NCBI GenBank assembly: GCA_049276515.1
Contig: JBASWO010000122.1
Coordinates: forward strand, 1 to 28,698
From: JAATFY01 sp049276515
GTDB taxonomy: Bacteria > Pseudomonadota > Alphaproteobacteria > UBA9219
Reading direction: 5' to 3'
DNA: 28,698 nucleotides
The position numbers and the translations under genes are program-made. Positions 1 through 7,945 of the stretch are shown here, one piece after another. The notes under the pieces are model-generated. The model was not told where the DNA came from. It ran no database searches and saw nothing but the letters and a program-made list of their open reading frames with translations. How positions within the stretch are numbered: the first letter of the stretch is position 1; each line of letters opens with the position of its first letter.

Positions 1-365
1 CTTCAGCGCAAGGTAATGGCAATGTAGCACCTGCAAAGCAGCCCGTTACATTTGTCTCGGATATTTCGCCGACAGAAAAAGCCACGATGCGTGCCGCATT
101 GCCACCCCTCTATGAGGGCGATCAATATGCCATCGGCGATGTTGAGCGTGGGGCTTCTGGCTCAGCTGCTAGTGGATCTCAAGGGGATACGGCGCAGGGT
201 GGTGGCTTTAGCGGTACGGATGCCGACTTTGCCGTTGTTACGCCTATGGGCGGTACCGAAGAAGCCAGTGTCATGGACGTTAAGCTGCCCGATGATGTGG
301 CTGCTATCCTTGAGCAATCAGCCAAAAAACTCAATAAAGGCTTGAACGAAGGCCGTAAAGAATAA
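1..365 (+). CDS. C-terminal part of an unrecognised protein (5' truncated)
   Basis: The reading frame is open from the first full codon (base 3) to a TAA at 363-365, so the gene starts outside the window. About 120 residues are visible. The middle is rich in Gly, Ser and Ala, which looks like a flexible linker, and the end is charged and probably helical, finishing in KKLNKGLNEGRKE. There is no transmembrane segment and no motif that I recognise. An internal ATG at base 87 is in frame, but the open sequence before it argues that it is not the start. The gene lies 41 bases upstream of the GT4 glycosyltransferase on the same strand, so it may be the preceding member of that envelope-polysaccharide operon. 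Its function is unknown. Confidence 0.6.
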   Translation, partial: SAQGNGNVAPAKQPVTFVSDISPTEKATMRAALPPLYEGDQYAIGDVERGASGSAASGSQGDTAQGGGFSGTDADFAVVTPMGGTEEASVMDVKLPDDVAAILEQSAKKLNKGLNEGRKE

Positions 366-406
366 GCGGGATTGGCTTCGTTCCAGAGACCTGATACCAG
401 TTTTCC

Positions 407-1432
407 ATGAAAATTCTTCATGTCATGGCGGGCCGTGGTCAAGGCGGTGCTGAAACTTATTCCACCGATGTTATGCTGAGCCTACATCAGGCAGGCATCG
501 ATCAATGTGTCGTTATGGCAGAAAGTGCTCCGCGTTTTGCAGAGCTTAAGGCTGCTGGTCTTCAGATGGCGCCTGGCGTTTTGAAAGTACCTTTTCGGCC
601 CCTGCAACGTCTCCTCTTAAAACTTCTTGTTGGTCGTTATAAACCTGACGCCATTCATTGTTGGATGCGTCGTGCTGCGAGTCTTGTGCCCACATACTCC
701 AAACCCGTTATTGGTTGGTTTGGTGGTTACTATGATCCTCGTCATTTCAAACGTTGCAGCAGTTTTGTTGGTGTTACAAAAGATATCGCAGCGCATATGG
801 TCAAAAATGGTGTGGCTTCAGATCGCGCCCATTACATTCCAACCTTTCCCGATATAGCCGCCTTACCGCCGATTGACCGTACATCGCTGGCCACACCTAA
901 GGACGTCAAAACACTTTTAGCCTTATCGCGGCTACATCCTAAAAAGGGTCTCGAGATTCTGCTTGCTGCCTTAAAGGACCTACCAGATTGCTATGTATGG
1001 TTGGCAGGTGAGGGGCCTTTACGACAAGCATTAGAGAAGACGGCTAAAGATCTTGGTGTGATAGATCGCGTGCGGTTTTTGGGTTGGCGTACGGATCGTG
1101 CCGCTTTATTGCGGAGTGCTGATGTCTGTGTTTTACCCTCAAGATACGAGCCTTTTGGTACAGTTATCTTGGAAGCCTGGGCCGCAGGAACACCGCTTGT
1201 AGCTTGTAAAAGTGCAGGTCCTGCAGCACATATTGATGATGGTCAGAACGGCCTTTTGGTCGAGATTGATGATACCGCAGGTCTCGTAGTTGCCATTCGT
1301 AAGATCCTCGATTCTGAAGAGTTGAAGCGTAAATTGGTGGCGCAGGGCTATGCGACATATATTAAAAGCTACACTCGCGAGGCTGTAACCCAGCAATGGT
1401 TGAATTTTTATAAGAAATTAATCAAGGGTTGA
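407..1432 (+). CDS. Glycosyltransferase family 4 (GT-B fold)
   Basis: This is a 341-residue protein of normal GT4 length. It should transfer a sugar from a nucleotide-sugar donor to a growing envelope polysaccharide at the inner face of the cytoplasmic membrane. The N-terminal Rossmann half opens with KILHVMAGRGQGGAET, the glycine-rich loop typical of these enzymes. The C-terminal donor-binding half carries the family E-x7-E signature (E248 and E256, in the context SRYEPFGTVILEAWAAGTP) preceded by LHPKKG and AGEGPLR. No membrane segment or signal peptide is seen. The stop overlaps the region in which the next gene starts, and the four genes from here to 4432 form one compact operon. Donor and acceptor cannot be read from the sequence. 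Confidence 0.9.
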   Translation: MKILHVMAGRGQGGAETYSTDVMLSLHQAGIDQCVVMAESAPRFAELKAAGLQMAPGVLKVPFRPLQRLLLKLLVGRYKPDAIHCWMRRAASLVPTYSKPVIGWFGGYYDPRHFKRCSSFVGVTKDIAAHMVKNGVASDRAHYIPTFPDIAALPPIDRTSLATPKDVKTLLALSRLHPKKGLEILLAALKDLPDCYVWLAGEGPLRQALEKTAKDLGVIDRVRFLGWRTDRAALLRSADVCVLPSRYEPFGTVILEAWAAGTPLVACKSAGPAAHIDDGQNGLLVEIDDTAGLVVAIRKILDSEELKRKLVAQGYATYIKSYTREAVTQQWLNFYKKLIKG

Positions 1433-1440
1433 ATTGTCAC

Positions 1441-2463
1441 GTGAAAGCGCAATCTAACAGTTTTGATTTATTGCGCCTTGTAGCTGCGACGATGGTCATT
1501 TACGCGCACACTTATAATTTGCGCGGCGAACATGTTCATGAACGTATCCAAAATTTAATGGGATCAGAAATTAGTTTTGGTGCGCTCTCTATTCTGATTT
1601 TTTTTGCCATCAGTGGTTATTTGGTAAGCCTGAGCTGGCTGCGCGATCCTGATATTGAGCGCTTTCTGCAGCGTCGCTTGCTGCGTTTGGTACCAGGCGT
1701 CATTGTTGTTACTTTGTTTGCTGTTTTTATCTTGGGTCCGTGGCTGACGACCTTGCCTTTGAGTGAGTATTTTTCAAATCCACTCACATGGACTTATTTA
1801 GAAAATATTTTTATCTATCCTGTGCATTATAAACTTCCAGGTGTTTTTCAAGATAATCCGTATCCAAATGTTGTGAATGGATCCATTTGGACTTTACGGT
1901 TAGAGCTCAGTCTCTATTTGATTGTTATATTGCTTGGCATTACGCGCTTTATTTATTGGCGCTGGATGGGCGCTCTTCTGGCGTTTCTCTGTATGTTGGG
2001 CGTGTATATTCTAAGATATGTCGATATTTTGCAGGTGATGCCTTTTCACCGTGAATTATTGCTCGTTGTTTTTAACGGCATTCCTTTCTTTATCGGGCTT
2101 TTCATGGCACGCAATCCTGGTAGTGAGAAAGTGTCTTGGTTACTCATAAGTATGTGCGCGATCGCTGCAGCTGTATTTTCATGTCATCCGCATACCTATC
2201 CTTTAGCCACACCCCTTATTGCCTATGTCTCAATAGCCTTTGCCTACAAGTTTAAAACCAATGTTGCTCGCTATGGCGACTTCTCCTATGGCCTCTATTT
2301 ATGGGGTTTTATGGTTCAGCAGACTTTACTGCACTTTATGCCGACATTGCGTGCTGTGCCCTTCTTCTTTATGGCCTGTGCAGGATCATTTGTTTTTGCC
2401 TTTCTCTCATGGCATTTTGTTGAGAAGCTTTCCCTGAAACTGAAGCCAGCCACTGTCCGATGA
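1441..2463 (+). CDS. Acyltransferase-3 family membrane protein (OafA-like)
   Basis: This multi-pass membrane protein (about 340 residues) belongs to acyltransferase family 3, whose members O-acylate (often O-acetylate) sugars of O-antigen, exopolysaccharide or other envelope glycans using acyl-CoA. The N-terminal FDLLRLVAATMVIYAHTY matches the usual first helix with its conserved arginine and histidine. About ten hydrophobic helices follow, and the later helix GDFSYGLYLWGF is also typical. I prefer GTG at 1441, because it gives the family-like short N-terminus and has AAGGG upstream. A TTG at 1429 in the same frame would overlap the preceding gene by four bases and is the alternative. The stop overlaps the next ATG (ATGA). 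Several stretches are AT-rich. It probably modifies the polysaccharide built by its neighbours. Confidence 0.85.
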   Translation: MKAQSNSFDLLRLVAATMVIYAHTYNLRGEHVHERIQNLMGSEISFGALSILIFFAISGYLVSLSWLRDPDIERFLQRRLLRLVPGVIVVTLFAVFILGPWLTTLPLSEYFSNPLTWTYLENIFIYPVHYKLPGVFQDNPYPNVVNGSIWTLRLELSLYLIVILLGITRFIYWRWMGALLAFLCMLGVYILRYVDILQVMPFHRELLLVVFNGIPFFIGLFMARNPGSEKVSWLLISMCAIAAAVFSCHPHTYPLATPLIAYVSIAFAYKFKTNVARYGDFSYGLYLWGFMVQQTLLHFMPTLRAVPFFFMACAGSFVFAFLSWHFVEKLSLKLKPATVR

Positions 2464-3239
2464 AAATAATTTTAATCAATCTTGCGCGTGCGACCGAACG
2501 TCGTCAGCGTATGGATGAACAGTTTAAGTCGTTCAACCTGGATTATGATGTTTTAGATGCAACGGATGGTCGTCATTTAAGTGCCGACGATAAAGCGCTT
2601 GTTGATCATGAGAGCCGCAAAGCCATAACACCCCATCCTTTGACCGATAATGAGATTGGCTGTTGGATCAGCCATCGTCGTGCAATGCGGGCCATTATTG
2701 ATAGCGGTGTAAAAATGGCAGCCATTCTTGAAGATGATGCCGCTTTAGCAGCAGATTTTCCTTATGTCTTAGAAGCTATCGAAGATCATGGTGGATCATT
2801 TGATTTTATAGACCTGCATCGTAACTTTAAGCGCGATGAATTCTTTGTTTCCTCACGCCCCTTGTTACCTGGATGTGATTTAGGACGTATTGGCTATACT
2901 CATATGCGCGCTACAGCCTATGTCATGTCACGCGAGGGCGCTAAAAAGTTCCTCAACTACGCACCACGCTTTGCTCATGCCGTTGATAAGGAACTTCATC
3001 GGTGGTGGGCCAACGGCCTCGACATTTATGGTTTAGAAAAGCCTGTTGCTGTTCAAGATGACGGCGGCCATTCCTATATTGAAGAGACGCGCGGTCAAGA
3101 ACGGCCTCAAGAGCGTTTGCGCTATCCGGATGCTAATCAATTGCAGTGGCGCTTGAAGCGCAAAATCACGCGCGCCATGGACAGCATTCAAAAACGCGTA
3201 GCTTTTCCAGCCTATGTCCGTAAGGGGCGCGTGGCATGA
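2460..3239 (+). CDS. Glycosyltransferase family 25 (LPS biosynthesis type)
   Basis: This 259-residue soluble protein is related to the GT25 family (LgtB/LpsA type), which adds galactose or similar sugars to lipooligosaccharide. Visible hallmarks are the N-terminal IILINLARATERRQRM, the GCWISHRRAMRAII segment, and the metal-binding-type acidic motif ILEDDA (E91, D92, D93), followed by the later YVMSREGAKKFL segment common in the family. The gene starts inside the stop of the acyltransferase gene (ATGA) and its own stop overlaps the next ATG (3236-3239), indicating translational coupling. The C-terminal part is rich in basic residues, which could hold it at the membrane surface. The specific sugar is not predictable. 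Confidence 0.88.
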   Translation: MKIILINLARATERRQRMDEQFKSFNLDYDVLDATDGRHLSADDKALVDHESRKAITPHPLTDNEIGCWISHRRAMRAIIDSGVKMAAILEDDAALAADFPYVLEAIEDHGGSFDFIDLHRNFKRDEFFVSSRPLLPGCDLGRIGYTHMRATAYVMSREGAKKFLNYAPRFAHAVDKELHRWWANGLDIYGLEKPVAVQDDGGHSYIEETRGQERPQERLRYPDANQLQWRLKRKITRAMDSIQKRVAFPAYVRKGRVA

Positions 3240-4432
3240 AACAAAATTTACAGCGCTTGCTACCATCCTTTGTTTTATTGGTTTATGCCATGGTAGCCAC
3301 AATTGGTGCCTTTTTAGGGGGTATCTGGGCTCTTTTTGCGCTTTCTCTCTCTGTTTTGGTGGCCGCGGCAGTTTGGTATTTGGATGGTAAATTGCCATGG
3401 CCGAATAAAGAGCTTATGGCGCTTGTGGGCGCTGCATTAGCGGTTTTGGCGACCCATTGCCTACTTTCTACTCAACCTGAAATTTCATGGCGGGTTTGGC
3501 TCAAGCTTCTCAGTATCTATGTTCCACTTTCCCTTTTGTTTAGCCCACGCGTTGAAGCTCTTTCTTTTCACCGCAGCTTTTTTCCAATCATGCTCATTGC
3601 TGTTGTTGGGAGTGCTTTGGGTCTCAGCCTTGAATTATTTCACAATGGGCCTTTGCTGCGTGCCGTACACGGCGAGCCCGTTTGGCTTGTAGAATATAAT
3701 CGCGGTGTTTCTTATCTCGTCATTATGTCTTTCTCACTTATGGCAGGATTAATGCTGGGTCCTTTTCCTTTGGCACTTAAAAAGCGTTTATGGATCCTCA
3801 TTCCCTTTATTATTATTTTGTTTATCCCAACAGGTTTGACGGAATCACGGGCCTCAAAATTGGCTTTTGTGAGTGGTCTGATCACAGTCGGCATTGCCTA
3901 TATAGTCCCTGTTTGTACGCGCTGGGCGCTTACGGCGGGAACCGTACTCTGCGTATCCTGGCCTTTTTTGGCGCAGCATTATTTTCTGAAATATGTCGAT
4001 CACTTGAGTCAAATTCCCATGAGTTGGCAAGCGCGCATGGAAATTTGGGATTATCTGTCCTACCGCATCATGGAGAAACCATTGCTGGGGTGGGGTTTGG
4101 GTGCGGCACATAAGCTTGATTTTTATGAGCCCAATGGGATGAAGTATGTTTATACAACCTATCCCGTATCACACCCTCATAATGTCATAACGCAATTATG
4201 GGTCGAGCTCGGTGTTCCCGGATTGCTCTTGGGGCTTCTTTTTGCTGCTCTCATTTTACATAAGACGATGCAGTTGGATAAGAAAATCATACCTTATGCA
4301 TTGGGTGCTTACACGGCGGCCCTATGCTTAAGCTTAGTGGGTTATGATTTTTGGACGGATTCGATGTATGCGGCTTTTGCTTTGACAGGCTTTGCCTTTG
4401 CCATGCTGCAAAAAAATCGTGTGAAAATTTAA
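3236..4432 (+). CDS. O-antigen ligase / Wzy-type polymerase family membrane protein
   Basis: This 398-residue polytopic protein has about eleven hydrophobic segments. Two landmarks place it in the Wzy_C/WaaL family: TESRASKLAFVSGL in a middle helix-loop, and the large periplasmic loop ending in YPVSHPHNVITQLWVELG, where the HxHN and the downstream ExG are the conserved ligase/polymerase signature. Such proteins ligate undecaprenol-linked polysaccharide to lipid A-core or polymerise O-units in the periplasm. It is the last gene of the four-gene polysaccharide cluster and ends three bases from the convergent GNAT gene. Ligase and polymerase cannot be told apart from sequence alone. The symbol waaL is therefore withheld. 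Confidence 0.85.
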   Translation: MKQNLQRLLPSFVLLVYAMVATIGAFLGGIWALFALSLSVLVAAAVWYLDGKLPWPNKELMALVGAALAVLATHCLLSTQPEISWRVWLKLLSIYVPLSLLFSPRVEALSFHRSFFPIMLIAVVGSALGLSLELFHNGPLLRAVHGEPVWLVEYNRGVSYLVIMSFSLMAGLMLGPFPLALKKRLWILIPFIIILFIPTGLTESRASKLAFVSGLITVGIAYIVPVCTRWALTAGTVLCVSWPFLAQHYFLKYVDHLSQIPMSWQARMEIWDYLSYRIMEKPLLGWGLGAAHKLDFYEPNGMKYVYTTYPVSHPHNVITQLWVELGVPGLLLGLLFAALILHKTMQLDKKIIPYALGAYTAALCLSLVGYDFWTDSMYAAFALTGFAFAMLQKNRVKI

Positions 4433-4435
4433 ACG

Positions 4436-5200
4436 TTATTGAGCTGCGTTTACTTCATCGTTCCAGACAGCAGCCATATCGGCGCTGGCAAAGAAGCTCA
4501 GCTTTAAGGGATCAATCTTATCCATTTGGCCGATGAGCGCTTCACGTTGCGTCATCCGCATGATGGAAGAAAAGTCAGCCGCTGGATCAATGCTGTTAGC
4601 AGCCTGCGAATGATGTAAAGCAAAGCCAAGGCTAGGCTTTTGTAGAATGAAACGGGGCTTGTGATCTGTGGGATCCAATGCGGCGGCTACAATACCAAAA
4701 CCGCTACGCAAAAAGAGTTCCCAGCTGCGTACATTTTCAACAGATACTTGAGCAAACATGTGATCAGCCATGCGCGCTAAGGGCAGATTGAGAGCTGTAT
4801 CTAGCATATGTTGTGATAATTCGTTGCCGCGCCAATCGGGATGGACAGCCATGCTTTTTGCAATCACTGTGCTGTCGCTTGGGTTCGCATGATGAAAATC
4901 AATTTCGTTGCGCGTCAATTTTTGCTGATCAATCATCGTTTCAATGGTCAGAGGACCCATCAGAACCATTTGCGAGATAAGCTTGCCTTCGGTACGAATG
5001 CCGATCATCACGCCATTTTTTTGCTCTAATAAATTCGCGAAATAGCTCTCGGGCTGCGGCAGAACAAACATTTTCTGTTCAGCAGGCAAAGAGGCGCGTG
5101 TTTGCTCCTGCAGCGCTAGCACATCGCTCAGATCAGTAAGTGTGAGAATATCTATAGTGGCGGTGCCGCCTGTTTTTGGCAGCTTGTATTCAGATGACAT
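4436..5200 (-). CDS. GNAT-like N-acetyltransferase domain protein
   Basis: This is a 254-residue protein. The central part resembles a GNAT fold: VIAKSMAVHPDWRGNELSQHML is in the place of the acetyl-CoA-binding motif A, although the usual Q/R-x-x-G-x-G/A loop is degenerate (DWRGNEL). SVENVRSWELFLRSGFGIV corresponds to the following N-x-x-x-x-x-x-x-x-G-F helix. A C-terminal extension of about 80 residues has no match that I recognise. I chose ATG at 5200 (MSSEYKLPK). The frame is open further upstream to 5308, but that extension is basic, aromatic and overlaps a non-coding-looking stretch with inverted repeats. The substrate is unknown. It is convergent with the O-antigen ligase gene. Confidence 0.75.
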   Translation of the reverse strand: MSSEYKLPKTGGTATIDILTLTDLSDVLALQEQTRASLPAEQKMFVLPQPESYFANLLEQKNGVMIGIRTEGKLISQMVLMGPLTIETMIDQQKLTRNEIDFHHANPSDSTVIAKSMAVHPDWRGNELSQHMLDTALNLPLARMADHMFAQVSVENVRSWELFLRSGFGIVAAALDPTDHKPRFILQKPSLGFALHHSQAANSIDPAADFSSIMRMTQREALIGQMDKIDPLKLSFFASADMAAVWNDEVNAAQ

Positions 5201-5227
5201 ATATGAGCGCCAGACCCTTTGGTTAAT

Positions 5228-5300
5228 GCCCCTTTTGGAGCTGCCAAAGTGTAACCGACGGAAACTGAAAGTAAAAAAGGTTTTTATGGTTAAAAGGGGC
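5228..5300. repeat. 9-bp inverted repeat upstream of the GNAT gene
   Basis: GCCCCTTTT at 5228-5236 is repeated inverted as AAAAGGGGC at 5292-5300, with 55 bases between the arms. Both arms sit close to a GGTTAA hexamer (5221 and 5288). The repeats lie in the putative promoter/leader region of the GNAT gene, so they could be an operator or a long-range leader stem. A chance match is also possible. Confidence 0.35.
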
Positions 5301-5381
5301 AAAACCACTGAATAGGCAGTGTTTTAACATCAGAAACTTATGACACTATGGCTGATTTAAGCTCACTACATCTTAAGCTGC

Positions 5382-6179
5382 TTATCCATAGGCAAAAGCA
5401 TGAGGGTCATAAACACCCCAACCCGGACCTCTGAGCATGGGATCATCTTCGTCTAATTCGTGAGGTGTTGGTCGTGAAGGCAATCTAAAACCTTGAGGAA
5501 GACCGCGGGCGGCTCGAATATTCTCAGCATATTCCAATTGAGAGCTTGTAACGCCTGAATTAAGAAAATAGGTGCCATCCACATTGGCTCTACCAAAAGA
5601 AGTCTTTTCAAGTCTGGCGTGTGCAAGGCTGGCTTTTTCTAAATTGGCTTCAGTAAAACTGGCGCGACAAGCCTCTATGGCTCTTAAATCAGCACCAACT
5701 AAAGAAGCGTGGCTTAAATCAGCATGCGTTACATCAGCTGCAGTGAGATAGGCTTTATCTAAATTGGCTTCACTCAGATCGGCACAAAGAAGTTTTGCGC
5801 CAGAAAGATCGGCGCCAGCTAGATTTGCGCCTTTGAAAGTAACAAATTTTAAATTAGCGCCGCGTAAGTTAGCGCCACTTAAATCTACGCCTGATAAATC
5901 AATCACATTGTTTTTGCCACCCTGATCCCAAAATTCAGGAAGCCACATGCTATAGTTATAGTTGTGACCTCGTAGCCATTCGACCATGTGTATTTCATGC
6001 ATGCCGCCGCACATATATTGACGTCGTCTGGCGCGGTTCCAAGTTTGAAACCCATCTTTATGGCCATCTCTGAGAAGGTCGCAGATTTCTTTTTGAGGCA
6101 TTTTGTCAAGATTGATATGACCTGTTAAGGCGTAACCCGCATGCATCATGGCGGTGCCTATATTAAAGAAAATATTCAT
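5382..6179 (-). CDS. Pentapeptide-repeat protein with a unique N-terminal region
   Basis: The protein has 265 residues. Residues of about 92-215 are an almost uninterrupted run of A(D/N)LxX pentapeptides (for example LSGVDLSGANLRGANL), predicted to form a right-handed quadrilateral beta-helix. The first ~90 residues are not repeats. They begin with a short hydrophobic stretch (NIFFNIGTAMMHAGYAL) and contain a Trp- and Met-rich stretch (MVEWLRGHNYNYSMWLPEFW). A proline-rich, acidic tail follows the repeats. ATG at 6179 is favoured because AGGA lies 8 bases upstream. An upstream frame extension to 6245 lacks this. A TTGACA/TAACGT promoter candidate precedes it. Known pentapeptide proteins include DNA mimics that bind gyrase, but nothing here shows that function. 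Confidence 0.88.
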   Translation of the reverse strand: MNIFFNIGTAMMHAGYALTGHINLDKMPQKEICDLLRDGHKDGFQTWNRARRRQYMCGGMHEIHMVEWLRGHNYNYSMWLPEFWDQGGKNNVIDLSGVDLSGANLRGANLKFVTFKGANLAGADLSGAKLLCADLSEANLDKAYLTAADVTHADLSHASLVGADLRAIEACRASFTEANLEKASLAHARLEKTSFGRANVDGTYFLNSGVTSSQLEYAENIRAARGLPQGFRLPSRPTPHELDEDDPMLRGPGWGVYDPHAFAYG

Positions 6180-6216
6180 AAAATCTTTTCCTAAATAAGA
6201 AATACAATATGAATTG

Positions 6217-6245
6217 ACGTTAGGTTTTAATAGAAAAACTGTCAA
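6217..6245 (-). promoter_or_regulatory. Candidate sigma70 promoter of the pentapeptide-repeat gene
   Basis: On the minus strand a perfect -35 box TTGACA (6245-6240) is separated by 17 bases from TAACGT (6222-6217), a weak -10 box. Transcription would begin near 6210, giving a leader of about 30 bases that includes the AGGA ribosome-binding site. The call rests on spacing and the -35 match only. Confidence 0.4.
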
Positions 6246-6290
6246 TTGTTGCTTTGGAATGCATCTTAACCGAACACAGCATTCTTCTGA

Positions 6291-7088
6291 TTACATCTTA
6301 AATTCATCACCTAAATAAACCCGACGAACATCGGCATGTTCGACGATTTCCTGCGGCGGTCCTTCCATAAGAACGCGGCCGTCATGGATAATGTAAGCGC
6401 GGTCAACAATTTCTAAGGTGGCACGAACATTGTGATCGGTAATGAGAACGCCAATACCGCGATCGCGCAGATGCACAACCAGATCACGAATATCACCAAG
6501 AGCAATCGGATCAATGCCGGCAAAAGGCTCGTCTAAAAGCACAAAATGGGGTTGGGATGCTAAAGCGCGCGCGATTTCAAGGCGACGTCGTTCACCACCA
6601 GAGAGTGCTAAAGCAGGTGCACGGCGTAAATGCGTAATGCCGAACTCTGCGAGTAATTCATTCAGCATAATTTCGCGAGCATCATAATCGGTTTCGATGA
6701 CTTCTAGGATGGAGCGAATATTATCTTCAACAGAGAGGCCCCGGAAAATAGATGCTTCTTGTGGCAAATAGCCAAGACCTAAGCGTGCACGGCGGTACAT
6801 GGGGAAGTTGGTGACGTCTATGCCATCAAGACGAATGCTGCCGGTATCTGGTGTGACTAAGCCGGTCACAAGATAAAAACAGGTGGTTTTACCTGCGCCG
6901 TTGGGACCGAGAAGGCCCACCACTTCGCCGCGCTGCAGGCCAAAGCTCACATCATGCACGACAGGACGCCGGTTATACTGTTTGCCTAAGCGCTCAGCAA
7001 ACAGCCCATGTTTACGTGACGCAGGAGGAAGGGTGGGTTTCTTATCATCCCCACCAAACTGAACAATTTTTCCGCCGCGCTTAGTCAT
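6291..7088 (-). CDS. lptB: LPS export ABC transporter ATP-binding protein LptB
   Basis: This is a 265-residue ATPase of the LptB2FG transporter, which powers LPS extraction from the inner membrane. Walker A is GPNGAGKTT (61-69), the Q-loop is LPQEASIF (108-115), the ABC signature is LSGGE (162-166), Walker B is FVLLDEPFAGIDP (182-194) and the switch histidine is H219 in TDHNV. The GVLITDHNVRATLEIVDRAY region is characteristic of LptB. An N-terminal extension of about 27 residues (basic, Lys/Pro-rich) precedes the domain. It overlaps the 3' end of lptA by four bases (7085-7088), so it is translationally coupled. It is the last lpt gene here. The rpoN/hpf genes that often follow in alphaproteobacteria are not present. 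Confidence 0.95.
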   Translation of the reverse strand: MTKRGGKIVQFGGDDKKPTLPPASRKHGLFAERLGKQYNRRPVVHDVSFGLQRGEVVGLLGPNGAGKTTCFYLVTGLVTPDTGSIRLDGIDVTNFPMYRRARLGLGYLPQEASIFRGLSVEDNIRSILEVIETDYDAREIMLNELLAEFGITHLRRAPALALSGGERRRLEIARALASQPHFVLLDEPFAGIDPIALGDIRDLVVHLRDRGIGVLITDHNVRATLEIVDRAYIIHDGRVLMEGPPQEIVEHADVRRVYLGDEFKM

Positions 7089-7945
7089 TGTGCGCCGGCC
7101 TTGCTGGATGAGCGGTCACCGAGCAATACACGGACGCGGCCTTTACCTTTATTCATGAGACGGCTGTGACCACTTTTAAAATCAACCTCAGCAACATCAC
7201 CTGATAATTGTGTGCCATCAGCACGTGTAACGCGCACACGACCCGTTAAAACAGCTACATCGCCTGCAATGTTGTAAACGGCGCGATCACCATAGGCGAC
7301 ATCAGCCTTGCTGACAACTTTGACACCACCTGTGGCGGTCATTTTATAAAGATCTTGCCCACCATTAGGCAGATCCCGAAACTCAGCTGTTAGCACTTCA
7401 GCTTCCACATGACGATCGCCTTTATCGGCAACGGCATTCCCGCGTGCGACAGCAATTTTACGATCATCCCAATATTCGAGAGAGTCTTTGGCCGTCACAA
7501 CTTCCTTATCGGTTTCGTAACGCAGATTTTGACCCGTCACCATGATGAGATGTTGATCAATATCGTAAATGGCACGATCTCCTGTGACACGTTGGTGCGT
7601 ACCGGTGATGCGGACATTACCTTCAGCCGTCATTTTATCAATATTACCCATGCTGCTTTTCTTTTCGCCAGCGACACCACCTGCGCCTTTATTGTCCTTG
7701 CTACGCTCGTGGGCGCTCAAGGTATCGGCTTCGACCGTCATGTCACCACGAACAGCCTTAGCGTTACCGCGTGCGACATAGAGGTTTTTTTCTTGATACC
7801 ATTCAAGACTGTCATCGGCAGTTACTTCAACGGGCTTCTTCTCATTAGCTGCGGACGTGGTTTGTGCCTGGGCTACCAAGGGTAGGCCAGCCAGCATGAT
7901 AAAAGCCGTGATACGCAAAATGCAGCCCATGCTGCTTATCCTCAT
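7085..7945 (-). CDS. lptA: LPS transport periplasmic protein LptA (two OstA-type units)
   Basis: This is a 286-residue periplasmic bridge protein that shuttles LPS from LptC to the outer-membrane LptD. A signal peptide (hydrophobic ITAFIMLAGLPL, cleavage after AQA near residue 27) is clear. The mature part has two similar OstA units: residues 41-143 (ADDSLEWYQEKNLYVARGNA...) and 150-241 (AKDSLEYWDDRKIAVARGNA...). Each ends with a KMTA-x-G-x-V ... GDRA-x-Y block. Single-unit LptA such as that of E. coli is about 185 residues, so this is a duplicated form. A Gly/Lys-rich insertion (about 85-99) lies in the first unit. The gene overlaps lptC upstream and lptB downstream by four bases each. Confidence 0.9.
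   Translation of the reverse strand: MRISSMGCILRITAFIMLAGLPLVAQAQTTSAANEKKPVEVTADDSLEWYQEKNLYVARGNAKAVRGDMTVEADTLSAHERSKDNKGAGGVAGEKKSSMGNIDKMTAEGNVRITGTHQRVTGDRAIYDIDQHLIMVTGQNLRYETDKEVVTAKDSLEYWDDRKIAVARGNAVADKGDRHVEAEVLTAEFRDLPNGGQDLYKMTATGGVKVVSKADVAYGDRAVYNIAGDVAVLTGRVRVTRADGTQLSGDVAEVDFKSGHSRLMNKGKGRVRVLLGDRSSSKAGAQ

Noticed and set aside
7409..7885. 158-residue plus-strand open frame opposite lptA
   Set aside because: Antisense shadow of a well-supported lptA, with no ribosome-binding site and no recognisable domain.
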